Below, piece by piece: positions 1-8,285 of a stretch of DNA of 64,000 bases. The position numbers were made by a program, and so were the translations under genes. A model generated the notes under the pieces. The model was not told the DNA's origin, did not search any database, and was given only the letters and a program-made list of their open reading frames with translations. The DNA is taken from assembly GCA_016709995.1 (NCBI GenBank), contig JADJLQ010000003.1:62001-126000 (forward strand), read 5' to 3'. The stretch comes from Saprospiraceae bacterium. Its GTDB lineage: Bacteria > Bacteroidota > Bacteroidia > Chitinophagales > Saprospiraceae. Position 1 is the stretch's first letter. Every line of letters starts with the position of its first letter.

Positions 1-11
1 GATCTACAACT

Positions 12-376
12 AATCAACCCCTCTCTGTCTCTCCCTGACTACCGAAGGCAGCCCCTTCGGAAAAGGGGAGAGGACCAAGTTCTTGGCATTCACGCCAGAT
101 TCTTAGAAAAGGTTCGACTTTAGTTTTAACCACCTATGCCGGGAAAATGCGTGCCCATCCCTGGAGAAGGCCTGTCCGGCTTTGGACGGGGAAGGGACGG
201 GATGGGTTGATTTAGAGCGAAGCTCAATCAGAATCAACCACACTCTTTCTCTCCCAGACTACCGAAGGCAGCCCCTTCGGAAAAAGGGGGAGTACCAACT
301 TCATGGCATTTAAGTTGGATTCTTAGAAAAGGATCGGATTCCTGCTTTAACCACCTATACCCAGAACATGCTTACA
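12..376. repeat. Left pair of tandem non-coding repeats
   Basis: Two diverged direct copies start at about 12 and 232 (period about 220 bp). Both begin AATCAACC, continue through CTCTCCC and share the block ACTACCGAAGGCAGCCCC, whose CCGAAGG can pair with the following CCTTCGG. Both later contain GATTCTTAGAAAAGG and TTTAACCACCTAT. The tail of the first copy (about 168-225, CCTGTCCGGC then GGACGGGGAAGGG then ATGGGTTGATTTAGAGCGA) closely matches the tail of the repeats near 6320-6370, so all belong to one family. No reading frame is conserved. The array may continue left of the window. Confidence 0.75.
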
Positions 377-576
377 CTTCCACCTTCCAGTTCACGTTCC
401 CCAAATAGACCCTACCTGGCACGGCACTCAACTTTCCAGGTCTTGTTCGCACTAAATAAACTTACTTGTCTTCAAGATCATACCTGAATAAATAACATCT
501 CTCAAGCATTTTTTACCAGACCATCAATCATATACCAGCTCCAAGAACCATTTTTTTAAGTCATCGGACCAAAATT

Positions 577-645
577 TTCGCGCCATTTCGTGCCATTTCG
601 CGCCATTTCATGCCATTTCACGCCATTTCACGCCATTTCGTGCCA
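577..645. repeat. 10-bp tandem repeat array
   Basis: About seven uninterrupted units of a 10-bp word, (C/T)GCCATTTC(G/A), run from about 577 to 645. Six are complete and identical except at the C/T and G/A positions. The 10-bp period is close to one helical turn, so every copy would face the same side of the DNA. It ends in TGCCAAAACG, a broken unit. It is not a CRISPR: there are no spacers. Confidence 0.9.
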
Positions 646-707
646 AAACGGGCTGTACAGTTGTAATTCTGGATGCTTAGATAGTATTTTCGTTAAAAGT
701 ATTTATA

Positions 708-907
708 GAAGTATCGATACTTTTCAAAAATCTCGTAGCCTGGTATAATATCATTGGTCGTAGCCTGACGATGGTGGTTATAACAAGCTTTGGTATTGGC
801 TATTCTCTAAGTCTCTGATCTAGCGCTGGATGGGAGTACGACTAAGAGAAATTCAAACCAATTCAGATATCGTATAAAGCGGGTGAAGTATTTGTAATCG
901 ATACTTC
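708..907. promoter_or_regulatory. Two related palindromic sites, possible operators
   Basis: At 709-722 there is a perfect 14-bp palindrome, AAGTATCGATACTT. At 885-907 the same arms recur with an insertion: GAAGTA, then ATCGATACTTC after a few bases. Two copies of one palindromic word within 200 bp, about 250-450 bp ahead of the precursor genes, look like binding sites of a dimeric regulator. No regulator gene is encoded nearby, so this is suggestive only. Confidence 0.3.
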
Positions 908-1156
908 TTGTGGCTAAGTTCCGATACAATAGATTTTAATTGATCTTATGCTAATCGTCGAGCTTTGCTACAAGGGTAATAAATACAAGGACGGAGCCAC
1001 AGGCTATGCTTTGTTAAATATCTGCTTGAAACAAAAGTTGTGATGAAAACTCAATTGTCATAATGAAGGAAATGATACGCCCTCGAATGAGGGGTATGCC
1101 TTTCGTGGCCTAAAAAGGGGAAAGGAAAAATCGAAATTTTTAATAATTTTATTCTT

Positions 1157-1327
1157 ATGGAAAATTTAAAAGACTTAACACAAAAGGAAGTAAGTGAAAC
1201 AGAAGGAGGTAATCCTGTTTTAGTAGCATTAGGCGTTGGTATTTTACTAGTTGAATCTGCACAGTACATTAAAGAATTTACAGATGGATTTTTTGACGGA
1301 CTTCGCAATTCTCTTAAAAATTTTTAA
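1157..1327 (+). CDS. Double-glycine leader peptide precursor 1 (bacteriocin-like)
   Basis: A 56-aa ORF. Its N-terminus MENLKDLTQKEVSETEGG is a textbook double-glycine leader: hydrophobic residues at Leu4, Leu7 and Val12, Glu at 11 and 14, then Gly17-Gly18. Cleavage after GG would release a 38-residue peptide starting NPVLVALGVGILL, with a hydrophobic N-terminal half, a cationic/amphipathic C-terminal half and one GxxxG motif (Gly44-Gly48). C39-peptidase ABC exporters cut and export such peptides, and one is encoded at 3714. The second precursor starts 14 bp downstream. Whether it is antimicrobial or a signal cannot be read from sequence. The GG leader is seen; the function is inferred. Confidence 0.85.
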   Translation: MENLKDLTQKEVSETEGGNPVLVALGVGILLVESAQYIKEFTDGFFDGLRNSLKNF

Positions 1328-1341
1328 CAATTATAATTTTT

Positions 1342-1566
1342 ATGCATATGAAAAACAATGTTGAATTTTCGCAATTGACGACACTTGAAATTTCAGAAGT
1401 TAATGGTGGATCTGGTTCATTTTTAGGCGATCTTGGAACGTTCGCAGGCAACTTAGTTGGGGGTGTTATTCGCCTTTATGGTGCAGCATTAGGATCGGGT
1501 ATGTACGCAGCAGGACTCAATACTGGTGATCCATTTGGTGGTAGTCCATCTTTTGGAATATCCTAA
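1342..1566 (+). CDS. Double-glycine leader peptide precursor 2 (bacteriocin-like)
   Basis: 74 aa from 1342; a second in-frame ATG at 1348 gives 72 aa and is equally plausible. The leader ends FSQLTTLEISEVNGG, with Gly22-Gly23 as the cleavage site. The predicted 51-aa mature peptide is rich in Gly, Ala and Ser, has no Cys, and carries several GxxxG motifs (GTFAG, GNLVG, GAALG, GLNTG). Class IIb two-peptide bacteriocins use GxxxG helix-helix contacts between partners. With precursor 1 directly upstream, a two-component peptide is the best reading, though two independent peptides are possible. A strong terminator follows at 1612. Confidence 0.85.
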   Translation: MHMKNNVEFSQLTTLEISEVNGGSGSFLGDLGTFAGNLVGGVIRLYGAALGSGMYAAGLNTGDPFGGSPSFGIS

Positions 1567-1611
1567 TCTTTATCTAAAAAAGCAATAATAAACTATTTTT
1601 TTGTACCAGTT

Positions 1612-1649
1612 AAAATCTACGCCTAAACATAGTTAGGTGTAGATTTTTT
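1612..1649 (+). terminator. Intrinsic terminator after the precursor genes
   Basis: A 15-bp stem (1612-1626 with 1633-1647, one G-U pair) encloses a 6-nt loop and ends in a run of six T (1644-1649). It lies 46 bp after precursor 2 and just before the CPBP gene. Most transcripts should stop after the two peptides, with read-through feeding the protease. That gives high peptide and low membrane-protease expression. Confidence 0.85.
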
Positions 1650-1655
1650 AATATT

Positions 1656-2342
1656 ATGATATCATTTTTTATAAAGCCATTTAGCAAAATATATGAATTT
1701 ATCTTTAAATTTAAATATGATTATAATGTAAATAAAATTATTGTACTTCAATTATTAATAATAAATATTCTTTTAGCAATTATATGTTCTGTTTTTATAA
1801 ACTATTTTAAAGTAAATCTAATAAATGTAAATGATATTGAGAATATAAATTATGAGGTAATTTTTGGTTTTATCCTAGGAGCACCTATAATTGAAGAATT
1901 TATTTTTAGATATCCTTTAATTTTAAAAATTGGTATTAAAGATAAAACTATATCATTTTTGACTGTTATTACATTTTTTATATTGATTTTTTTAAACAAA
2001 CAAATAACTCCTGAGTATTATAAAGGATTTACTCATTTTTTTATTATATTATTTACTATTTTTATTATTTATTTTAATAAGGATGTCTTCTTTACCAAAG
2101 AATTACATATTAGTAATCAAGTCTATTATTTTCATTTTCTTAATTTGATGTTTGGTGTTTTTCACCTTCTAAATTTTTCTAACTTAAAAGATATAGCATA
2201 TTTAACTCCTATTTTAATATTGCCACAACTTTTTTTAAGCTATGTATGTTCGTATATTTTTCTTTCAACAAAGGACATTAAATTCCCTATTTTATATCAT
2301 GCCGTTTACAATTTTTGCCTTCTGTCATTATCATATTTTTAA
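1656..2342 (+). CDS. CPBP-family intramembrane metalloprotease (Abi family)
   Basis: A 228-aa polytopic membrane protein with all three CPBP motifs: Glu80-Glu81 with Arg85 (EEFIFR), Phe166xxxHis170 (FGVFH) and His215xxxAsn219 (HAVYN). This family includes eukaryotic Rce1 and many proteins encoded inside bacteriocin loci, where they act in self-immunity or peptide processing. Its position between the precursors and the exporter favours immunity. The gene is extremely AT-rich, with long runs of Ile, Phe, Leu, Asn and Lys codons, quite unlike the exporter genes after 2590. That suggests recent acquisition with the precursors. The family is certain; the exact role is inferred. Confidence 0.9.
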   Translation: MISFFIKPFSKIYEFIFKFKYDYNVNKIIVLQLLIINILLAIICSVFINYFKVNLINVNDIENINYEVIFGFILGAPIIEEFIFRYPLILKIGIKDKTISFLTVITFFILIFLNKQITPEYYKGFTHFFIILFTIFIIYFNKDVFFTKELHISNQVYYFHFLNLMFGVFHLLNFSNLKDIAYLTPILILPQLFLSYVCSYIFLSTKDIKFPILYHAVYNFCLLSLSYF

Positions 2343-2528
2343 AAATATCATCTTTTAAAGAGCTTCTTAGAATCTTATATTCATAATGTTGATTGTAAAA
2401 TATGATTTCACAGAATAAATTTTCTTATCTTGAATGAGAAAATAACCTATTGTTAAGTCTTAATTTAATTCATTAATCATATCAACATATACATCTAGAT
2501 TGATTAAATTAAAGTTATCATTTTTAAA

Positions 2529-3626
2529 ATGAAATTTTCATTTATTTTTACTTTTATTTTTTTCATCAGTTTGTCGGCTTTGCTAATTCACTTTTCCACC
2601 CTCCCGATCTCCACCACCCTTCCCGCCATCATCCGTCCTCTTCAAGAGCGTACCGAGATTATATCTCTCTCCAGCGGCCTCATCGATACACTCTATTTGC
2701 AGGAAGGCGATAAAGTCAGAGCTAATAGTATCGTGGCTTTGCTCAAAGATCCTGATCGGGTCAATAGAGAATCCTTGTTACAGTATGAAATGGCCTGGAG
2801 GCAAAAATTGATTGCAGACCTCAAAGCATTGAACAGAAATGCACTCAATGGATCCCTGCTGATTAAGATCCAACATCCTGCTTTACGCCAGCAACTCCAA
2901 AAATATATGTACCGCAGAACAGAATTGGAGACTACCCTCCTCAAAGCCAAAAAAGAACTGGATATGGCATCCTACCTGTTTAAAGAAAAGGTCATCGCAT
3001 CCAAGGAGTTTTTTGATAAAGAAAACGAGTACGATAGGCAAGTAGCTTCTCGGGACGCCTATCTAAGGGAACAACCGGGTCTGTGGGAACAAGAACTGGC
3101 CCTCAGAGAACAGGAGCTCGCACAATATCAATCACAATTAGAACAACTCGAAAACAGCAGGTACCTCTATGAGATCAGGGCTCCGGTAGCCGGGACGATC
3201 CAGGACATTGGCAAGTGGTACCGTGGATCAGCCATACAAGCGGGGCAAGTCATAGGCTCCGTGTCACCGGATGTCGAATTGATAGCAGAGTGTTACGCGG
3301 GTACGCGTGATATCGGCTTGCTGTATAGGGGGCAGGAAGCGAGATTCCAGGTAGATGCTTTTGACTATAAATACTTCGGCATACTCACCGGGAGGATCAT
3401 CAGTATAGACAATGATTTTACAATATTAGATAATAAGCCGGTGTATAAAGTGAAATGTTGTTTGGACCATACCCAGATGCATCTGAAAAATGGCTTTACC
3501 GGAAATCTTAAAAAGGGGATGACTTTGACAGCGAGATTTACGATCGCTGAGCGCACACTTTGGCAATTGCTCTGGGATAATATGGATGATTGGTTAAATC
3601 CTTCGGCCCCGATAGTCATGAGGTAA
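2529..3626 (+). CDS. HlyD-family membrane fusion protein of the peptide exporter
   Basis: 365 aa. One N-terminal transmembrane anchor (about 3-21) is followed by the first half of a lipoyl domain (about 40-70, SGLIDTLYLQEGDKV). A long coiled-coil hairpin comes next (about 75-205, many Glu/Gln/Leu). The second lipoyl half (about 212-235, IRAPVAGTIQDIGKW) and a beta-barrel region complete it. It would link the ABC exporter at 3714 to an outer-membrane TolC-like channel, which is not encoded here. The DNA changes sharply at about 2580, inside the anchor codons: very AT-rich before, ordinary composition after. That break fits a recombination junction within this gene. Confidence 0.88.
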   Translation: MKFSFIFTFIFFISLSALLIHFSTLPISTTLPAIIRPLQERTEIISLSSGLIDTLYLQEGDKVRANSIVALLKDPDRVNRESLLQYEMAWRQKLIADLKALNRNALNGSLLIKIQHPALRQQLQKYMYRRTELETTLLKAKKELDMASYLFKEKVIASKEFFDKENEYDRQVASRDAYLREQPGLWEQELALREQELAQYQSQLEQLENSRYLYEIRAPVAGTIQDIGKWYRGSAIQAGQVIGSVSPDVELIAECYAGTRDIGLLYRGQEARFQVDAFDYKYFGILTGRIISIDNDFTILDNKPVYKVKCCLDHTQMHLKNGFTGNLKKGMTLTARFTIAERTLWQLLWDNMDDWLNPSAPIVMR

Positions 3627-3713
3627 ATTAATTTAGTTAGACATTGTTTTAGATCCAATGCCATCCTCAGTTTCATGCGAAGTGATCAGGCTACATAAAA
3701 ACTAAACAGCATA

Positions 3714-5861
3714 GTGAGTATTCCGTCGAGAGTCCGGGTAAAACAAAGAGATATCACCGACTGTGGTGCTGCCTGCCTGGCCTCGATCGCCGCCTACTAT
3801 CGGTTGCAAATGCCGGTAGCGCGCATCCGCCAAAAAGCGGGTACGGATAAAAAGGGTACCAATATCCTGGGCCTGATAGAAGCAGCCGAATACTTGGGAT
3901 TTGATGCACGGGGTGTTAAAGGCCCGTTTGAAGCGTTGAGTACAGTACCCCTTCCGGTCATAGTACATGTGGTGGTTAAAAAGACATTGCATCACTATTA
4001 TGTATTGTATCGGGTTGATAAAAAGACAGTCACGATCATGGATCCGGGGCAGGGCAGGCTGATCCGAATGAGCCATGAAGCATTTAAGCAAGAATGGACC
4101 GGGGTGGTAGTTCTCCTCTCCCCATCCCAGCGATTTCAAAAAGGCAATCAGAAAACATCGCACGGATCAAGGTTTTGGCAATTGATCCGGCCGGAACTGG
4201 GATTGGTAGCTGGCGCATTACTGGCAGCGATCATTTATACGGTATTGGGGCTGTCCACAGCGATCTATGTGCAGAAGATCGTCGACTTTGTACTGGTCGA
4301 TGGCAATCTTCGACTGCTCAATCTGATGAGTGTGATCATGATCGGGCTGCTGCTGTTTCAGCTGGCATTCGGCATGTACAAATCAGTGTTTTCCCTCCAG
4401 GCCGGGCAACGAATCGATCGCAGACTGATCCTGGGCTATTACAAACATTTACTGCGCCTGCCGCAGCGATTTTTTGACACCATGCGGGTGGGTGAGATCA
4501 TCAGTCGAGTCAATGATGCTGTCAAAATCAGGGCTTTCATCAACGAGGTAGCGCTGAGCCTGATCGTCAATATACTCATCATCGGTTTTTCCCTGGCGGT
4601 GATGTTTATTTATTATTGGAAGCTGGCCTTGCTGATCCTGGCCGTCGTGCCTTTTTATATCCTCATCTATATGATCAGCAATGCGGTCAATAGACGATGG
4701 ATGCGCAGGCTCATGGAGCAAAGTGCTGAATTGGAGGCACACCTGGTAGAGAGCCTTCATGCGGCGGGTACCATCAAACGGTTTGGTATTGAAATGCAAG
4801 CCAATGAAAAGACGGATACTCGATTTTCTACCTTATTGGGATCTATCTATCGAACCGGTATCTATGGGATTTCTTTAGGTACCGGCTCTGAACTGGTCAC
4901 CAGGATATTTACGATCATCGTATTATGGGCAGGATCTTATTTTGTATTACAGAGGCATTTGTCTCCCGGCGAATTATTATCTTTTTATTCGCTGATCGCC
5001 TATTTTACCGGTCCAGCATCGTCACTTATCGGTGCCAATAAAGCTATTCAGGACGCTTTGATCGCGGCTGATCGGTTATTTGAAATCATCGATCTCGAAA
5101 TAGAGCAAAGTGACGAACCCAGAATCACCCTCCTTCCTGAATTGATGGGTGATATCCTGTTTGACAATGTGTTTTTCAGGTATGGTACACGTACAGAAGT
5201 TTTTAAGGGACTGAATCTCGCGATCCTTAAGGGGCAGTCCACGGGGATAGTCGGCGAGAGTGGGTCAGGCAAATCTACGTTGCTATCTTTGTTGCAAAAC
5301 CTGTATCCACTGCAGGAAGGCAAGATCCGTATTGGTCAGTTCGATCTCCGGCAGATCTCCAATGCCAGCCTGCGTCAGGTGGTAGGCGTGGTACCTCAGG
5401 ACATTACTTTATTTACCGGTACCATTATTGAGAATATTGCCCTGGGAGACTTTAATCCTGATTTAAAGAAAATAGTAGAACTGTCGGTGCGTCTTGGAAT
5501 TCACGAATTTATAGAAAAGCTCCCCTATAGTTATGGTGCTACCGTCAGCGAACACGGTGTCAATTTCAGTGGAGGACAAAAACAGCGTATCGCGATAGCC
5601 AGGGCGCTCTATCGTGATCCGGAGATCCTGATCCTGGATGAAGCAACCTCTGCACTCGATCCGGTAGCAGAAGAAAAGGTACAACAAACGCTGCAATGGT
5701 ATAAATCACTTGGCAAGACGATCATAATCATAGCGCACAGATTAAAAACCGTGAGGCCATGCGATCGGATACTGGTATTGCATCAGGGGAGCTTAGTTGA
5801 GGAGGGCAGTCATGATGAGTTGATGGAAAAGCAGGAAAGATATTTTCAAATGAATTTATAG
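3714..5861 (+). CDS. Peptidase-containing ABC transporter (C39 bacteriocin exporter)
   Basis: 715 aa, starting at GTG. An N-terminal C39 peptidase domain carries Gln11, Cys17, His94 and Asp110 in the family motifs (QRDITDCGAAC, HHYYVLY, MDPGQG), so the protease looks active. Next come six membrane helices (about 155-450) and an ATPase domain with Walker A GESGSGKS (about 513-520), signature FSGGQ (about 617), Walker B ILILDEA (about 638) and the H-loop His (about 674). It should cut the double-glycine leaders of the peptides at 1157 and 1342 and export them with the HlyD protein upstream. The length is normal for the family, and base composition matches the chromosome rather than the AT-rich precursors. 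Confidence 0.95.
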   Translation: MSIPSRVRVKQRDITDCGAACLASIAAYYRLQMPVARIRQKAGTDKKGTNILGLIEAAEYLGFDARGVKGPFEALSTVPLPVIVHVVVKKTLHHYYVLYRVDKKTVTIMDPGQGRLIRMSHEAFKQEWTGVVVLLSPSQRFQKGNQKTSHGSRFWQLIRPELGLVAGALLAAIIYTVLGLSTAIYVQKIVDFVLVDGNLRLLNLMSVIMIGLLLFQLAFGMYKSVFSLQAGQRIDRRLILGYYKHLLRLPQRFFDTMRVGEIISRVNDAVKIRAFINEVALSLIVNILIIGFSLAVMFIYYWKLALLILAVVPFYILIYMISNAVNRRWMRRLMEQSAELEAHLVESLHAAGTIKRFGIEMQANEKTDTRFSTLLGSIYRTGIYGISLGTGSELVTRIFTIIVLWAGSYFVLQRHLSPGELLSFYSLIAYFTGPASSLIGANKAIQDALIAADRLFEIIDLEIEQSDEPRITLLPELMGDILFDNVFFRYGTRTEVFKGLNLAILKGQSTGIVGESGSGKSTLLSLLQNLYPLQEGKIRIGQFDLRQISNASLRQVVGVVPQDITLFTGTIIENIALGDFNPDLKKIVELSVRLGIHEFIEKLPYSYGATVSEHGVNFSGGQKQRIAIARALYRDPEILILDEATSALDPVAEEKVQQTLQWYKSLGKTIIIIAHRLKTVRPCDRILVLHQGSLVEEGSHDELMEKQERYFQMNL

Positions 5862-6078
5862 AGTGTATGAATGTAGTTTTTTATAATTTTAGTTTGGCCA
5901 GATGGGTATTCTGAGTTTTAAAAAAGGCATTCAAACAATGACTCAAATTTTAAAAATAAATCACGCGGGAAAACTACCCTGGCTATCTAATACAAATAGT
6001 ACCTTATTTTGAAAATCATCTATGGTCTATTGTAATGAGGTTTAGATCAGGCAAATTATTTTAAGATATCTTTAAGTG
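5862..6078. other. Gap after the exporter, no gene seen
   Basis: About 215 bp with no supported ORF, RNA or terminator. A 24-codon ORF at 5938 has nothing to support it. The repeat pair starts at its right end. Confidence 0.5.
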
Positions 6079-6650
6079 TGCCACCGAATCAACCCCACTC
6101 TGTCTCTCCCCTTGGGAATGGGAGAGGACCACGTTTCTGGTCACCGAGTCGACAGCCAGGAGGAAGATTTTCAGCTTATTCAAGTAGGCTGCCAAGCTCT
6201 GGCCACCAGGCCCAAAAGCTTGGAAGTTGTGTGCGATTAGACCCGACAGCCTAGAAGGAAGATCTACAGCCAACTTCAAGCAATCCGCCAGGCTCTGGCA
6301 TCCCCTTCCCTCGGGAGGCCTGTCCGGCATCAGACGGGGAAGGGCCAGGGATGGGTGCGATTAGAGCGATTACACTCTTAAGCACCTGCGGTGCCACCGA
6401 ATCAACCCCACTCTATCTCTCCCCTTAAGAATGGGAGAGGACCACGTTTCTGGTCACCGAGTCAACAGCCTGGAGGAAAGTATTTCTGCTTATTCAAGCA
6501 GTCTGCCAAGCTCTGGCCACCTGGCCCAAAAGCTTAGAAGTAGGTTGCGATTAGACCCGACAGCCTGAAAGAAAGATCTACAGCCCAATTCAAGCAATTC
6601 GCCAAGCCAAGGCATCCTCAGGAGGGAAGGGCCAGGTATGAGTACGATAC
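6079..6650. repeat. Right pair of tandem non-coding repeats
   Basis: Two direct copies start at about 6081 and 6394 (period 313 bp) and match over most of their length. Shared blocks include CCACCGAATCAACCCCACTC, GGGAGAGGACCACGTTTCTG, CCAAGCTCTGGCCACC, GATTAGACCCGACAGCCT and GGGAAGGGCCAGG. The first copy ends with the same CCTGTCCGGC / GACGGGGAAGGG / GATTAGAGCGA tail as the repeat at 12-231. The family therefore brackets the peptide-export locus on both sides. No conserved ORF or transposase is present. Members may be decayed mobile or dispersed intergenic elements. Confidence 0.85.
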
Positions 6651-6687
6651 CCTCAAAAAATCTCAAAACAAACCTCTATTCCACCCC

Positions 6688-6717
6688 TTTACCTACCAAC
6701 TAATTTTTGTACATTTG
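6688..6717 (+). promoter_or_regulatory. Promoter of the ATP synthase operon
   Basis: TACATTTG at 6710-6717 fits the Bacteroidota -7 consensus TAnnTTTG exactly. A TTTA near 6688 stands 18 nt upstream as a weak -33 element. It lies 17 bp before the atpB start. No atpI-like gene precedes it in the window. Confidence 0.55.
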
Positions 6718-6734
6718 CATCGATTTTTAAGAAA

Positions 6735-8018
6735 ATGATTAAATCAAACAAAATTATCCTCCGTAAAAATCTGATATTCAGTTTATTGTTCTCTTTCTTT
6801 GGGGGTTTTGTCTTTGGGCAGGCCCATGAAGCGAGCAGTGCTGCGGAGCAGCATGATGTAGAGCATCCTGCGGGAGAAGGCGAGGGCCATCATGAGTTTG
6901 ATCCTGCTGCTACCGCCTTTCATCATATCTCAGATCAAAATATATATAGTATAGGCCCTTTTAATATACCGTTGCCTTGCTTTTTATACACCAAGGGCAA
7001 AGGCTGGGATGTGTTTTCTTCATCGAGATTTGGTTTTGATGGTTTTGGACACGGTGACGGGCATAAAGCTTATAACCAGTTTGTCCTGCACGAAGGTCAG
7101 GTGATGCGGGTGCAGGATCCATCCTTTCCCAGCGGCGAAGTGGAATTGGCGGGATTTACACATAAGGAGGAGTTGAATGAAAAAGGCAAAAAAATCGATA
7201 TATATTTTGCTGATTATCAGGGTAATGAATATAGATTAGACAAAAAAAGTACTGCCGATGGTGGTTTATTTGGTGGGGGAGTGACTTCTTTTTACGACTT
7301 TTCTTTGGGCAAGAATGCCATTAGTATGCTATTGGTTTGTCTTTTGTTAGGATGGATGTTTATCCGTATTGCCAATGCATACAAAAACAATCCTGGCAGA
7401 GCACCAAAAGGTATTCAGAATTTTATCGAACCTGTGATCCTGTTTTTAAGAGACGAAGTAGCCAAGCCATTTATTGGTGCTAAATGGGAGAAGTTTTTCC
7501 CTTTCCTGCTGGCTCAGTTTTTCTTCATATTAGGCCTCAATCTTTTTGGACAAGTACCGTTCTTCGGAGGGTCTAACGTGACGGGTAATCTCAGTGTCAC
7601 GATGGTCCTGGCATTGATCGCCTTCATTCTCACTACCATCAATGGCAACAAAAACTATTGGCAGCATATCCTTTGGATGCCTGGGGTGCCAGCTTGGGTC
7701 AAAACCATTCTGACACCTGTGGAGATCCTGGGTATTTTCATCAAGCCATTGACTCTGATGCTCCGACTCTTTGCCAATATCACTGCTGGTCATATGACTT
7801 TGGTAGTATTCGTAAGTCTAATCTTTATTTTCGGCAAGTCCGGCCAAAACGTAGGCGGATCCTTAGGTGCCTCGATAGGCTCAGGATTATTGTCCGTATT
7901 TATGATGGCGATAGAACTCCTGGTGGCCTTCATCCAGGCTTATGTATTCACGCTGTTGACTGCCTCTTATTTAGGAGCAGCCACTGAGGAACATCATCAT
8001 GCAGAGGAGAAACATTAA
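6735..8018 (+). CDS. atpB: ATP synthase F0 subunit a
   Basis: 427 aa, much longer than the roughly 270-aa E. coli protein, as usual in Bacteroidota. A signal-like hydrophobic N-terminus (about 10-28) is followed by a periplasmic His/Glu-rich region (HEASSAAEQHDVEHP onward), then the five-helix core. The essential proton-channel arginine is Arg344 in LMLRLFANITAGH. The C-terminus is again His-rich (EEHHHAEEKH). It forms the stator half-channels against the c-ring encoded next. First gene of the operon. Confidence 0.95.
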   Translation: MIKSNKIILRKNLIFSLLFSFFGGFVFGQAHEASSAAEQHDVEHPAGEGEGHHEFDPAATAFHHISDQNIYSIGPFNIPLPCFLYTKGKGWDVFSSSRFGFDGFGHGDGHKAYNQFVLHEGQVMRVQDPSFPSGEVELAGFTHKEELNEKGKKIDIYFADYQGNEYRLDKKSTADGGLFGGGVTSFYDFSLGKNAISMLLVCLLLGWMFIRIANAYKNNPGRAPKGIQNFIEPVILFLRDEVAKPFIGAKWEKFFPFLLAQFFFILGLNLFGQVPFFGGSNVTGNLSVTMVLALIAFILTTINGNKNYWQHILWMPGVPAWVKTILTPVEILGIFIKPLTLMLRLFANITAGHMTLVVFVSLIFIFGKSGQNVGGSLGASIGSGLLSVFMMAIELLVAFIQAYVFTLLTASYLGAATEEHHHAEEKH

Positions 8019-8065
8019 TCGTATACAATGCAAACATTATTCATACATATAAATTTTATTAAATT

Positions 8066-8272
8066 ATGACAGGTTCAATTGCCGCTATTGGGATGGGTTT
8101 AGCCGTGATCGGCGCCGGCATCGGCGTAGGTACTATCGGTGGTAAAGCTATGGATGCTATCGCTCGTCAGCCGGAAGCTGTGGGTGATATCAGAGCAAAT
8201 ATGATCTTGACTGCTGCTCTTGTAGAGGGTGCTGCTTTGATCGCATTATTGTTATCTTATCTTTCAGCTTAA
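8066..8272 (+). CDS. atpE: ATP synthase F0 subunit c
   Basis: 68 aa: two transmembrane helices joined by the polar loop ARQPEA (about 33-38). The first helix is packed with Gly (GAGIGVGTIGG). The ion-carrying carboxylate is Glu54 in LVEGAALIA. The residues that mark sodium-binding rings (Gln in helix 1, Ser/Thr after the Glu) are absent, so proton coupling is likely. This subunit is needed in many copies per enzyme; a hairpin follows the gene at 8286. Confidence 0.95.
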   Translation: MTGSIAAIGMGLAVIGAGIGVGTIGGKAMDAIARQPEAVGDIRANMILTAALVEGAALIALLLSYLSA

Positions 8273-8285
8273 TCCATTTTTTCAG

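Larger units (their letters stand above)
377..1156. other. Gene-poor stretch upstream of the peptide locus
   Basis: No convincing gene lies here. It holds the 10-bp tandem array and the two GAAGTA/TCGATACTTC palindromic sites listed separately, and a 9-bp direct repeat CGTAGCCTG at 734-742 and 759-767. A small hairpin CCCTC-GAAT-GAGGG sits at 1080-1093, about 65 bp before the first precursor gene. The last 40 bases become strongly AT-rich. The promoter of the precursor genes must be in the 3' part, but I see no exact TTTG/TAnnTTTG pair. Confidence 0.6.

Noticed and set aside
577..645. CRISPR-like array
   Set aside because: Units are only 10 bp and directly adjacent, with no spacers; it is a simple tandem repeat.
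948..1043. 31-codon ORF upstream of the peptide genes
   Set aside because: No GG leader, no domain, no clear translation signal; indistinguishable from chance.
4094..4477. Overlapping plus-strand frame inside the ABC exporter
   Set aside because: Shadow of the exporter in another frame; low-complexity translation without domains.
5938..6012. 24-codon ORF after the exporter gene
   Set aside because: No leader or homology and no context; chance frame.
6061..6330. Minus-strand 89-codon frame in the right repeats
   Set aside because: Frame is not kept in the second repeat copy, so the repeats are non-coding.
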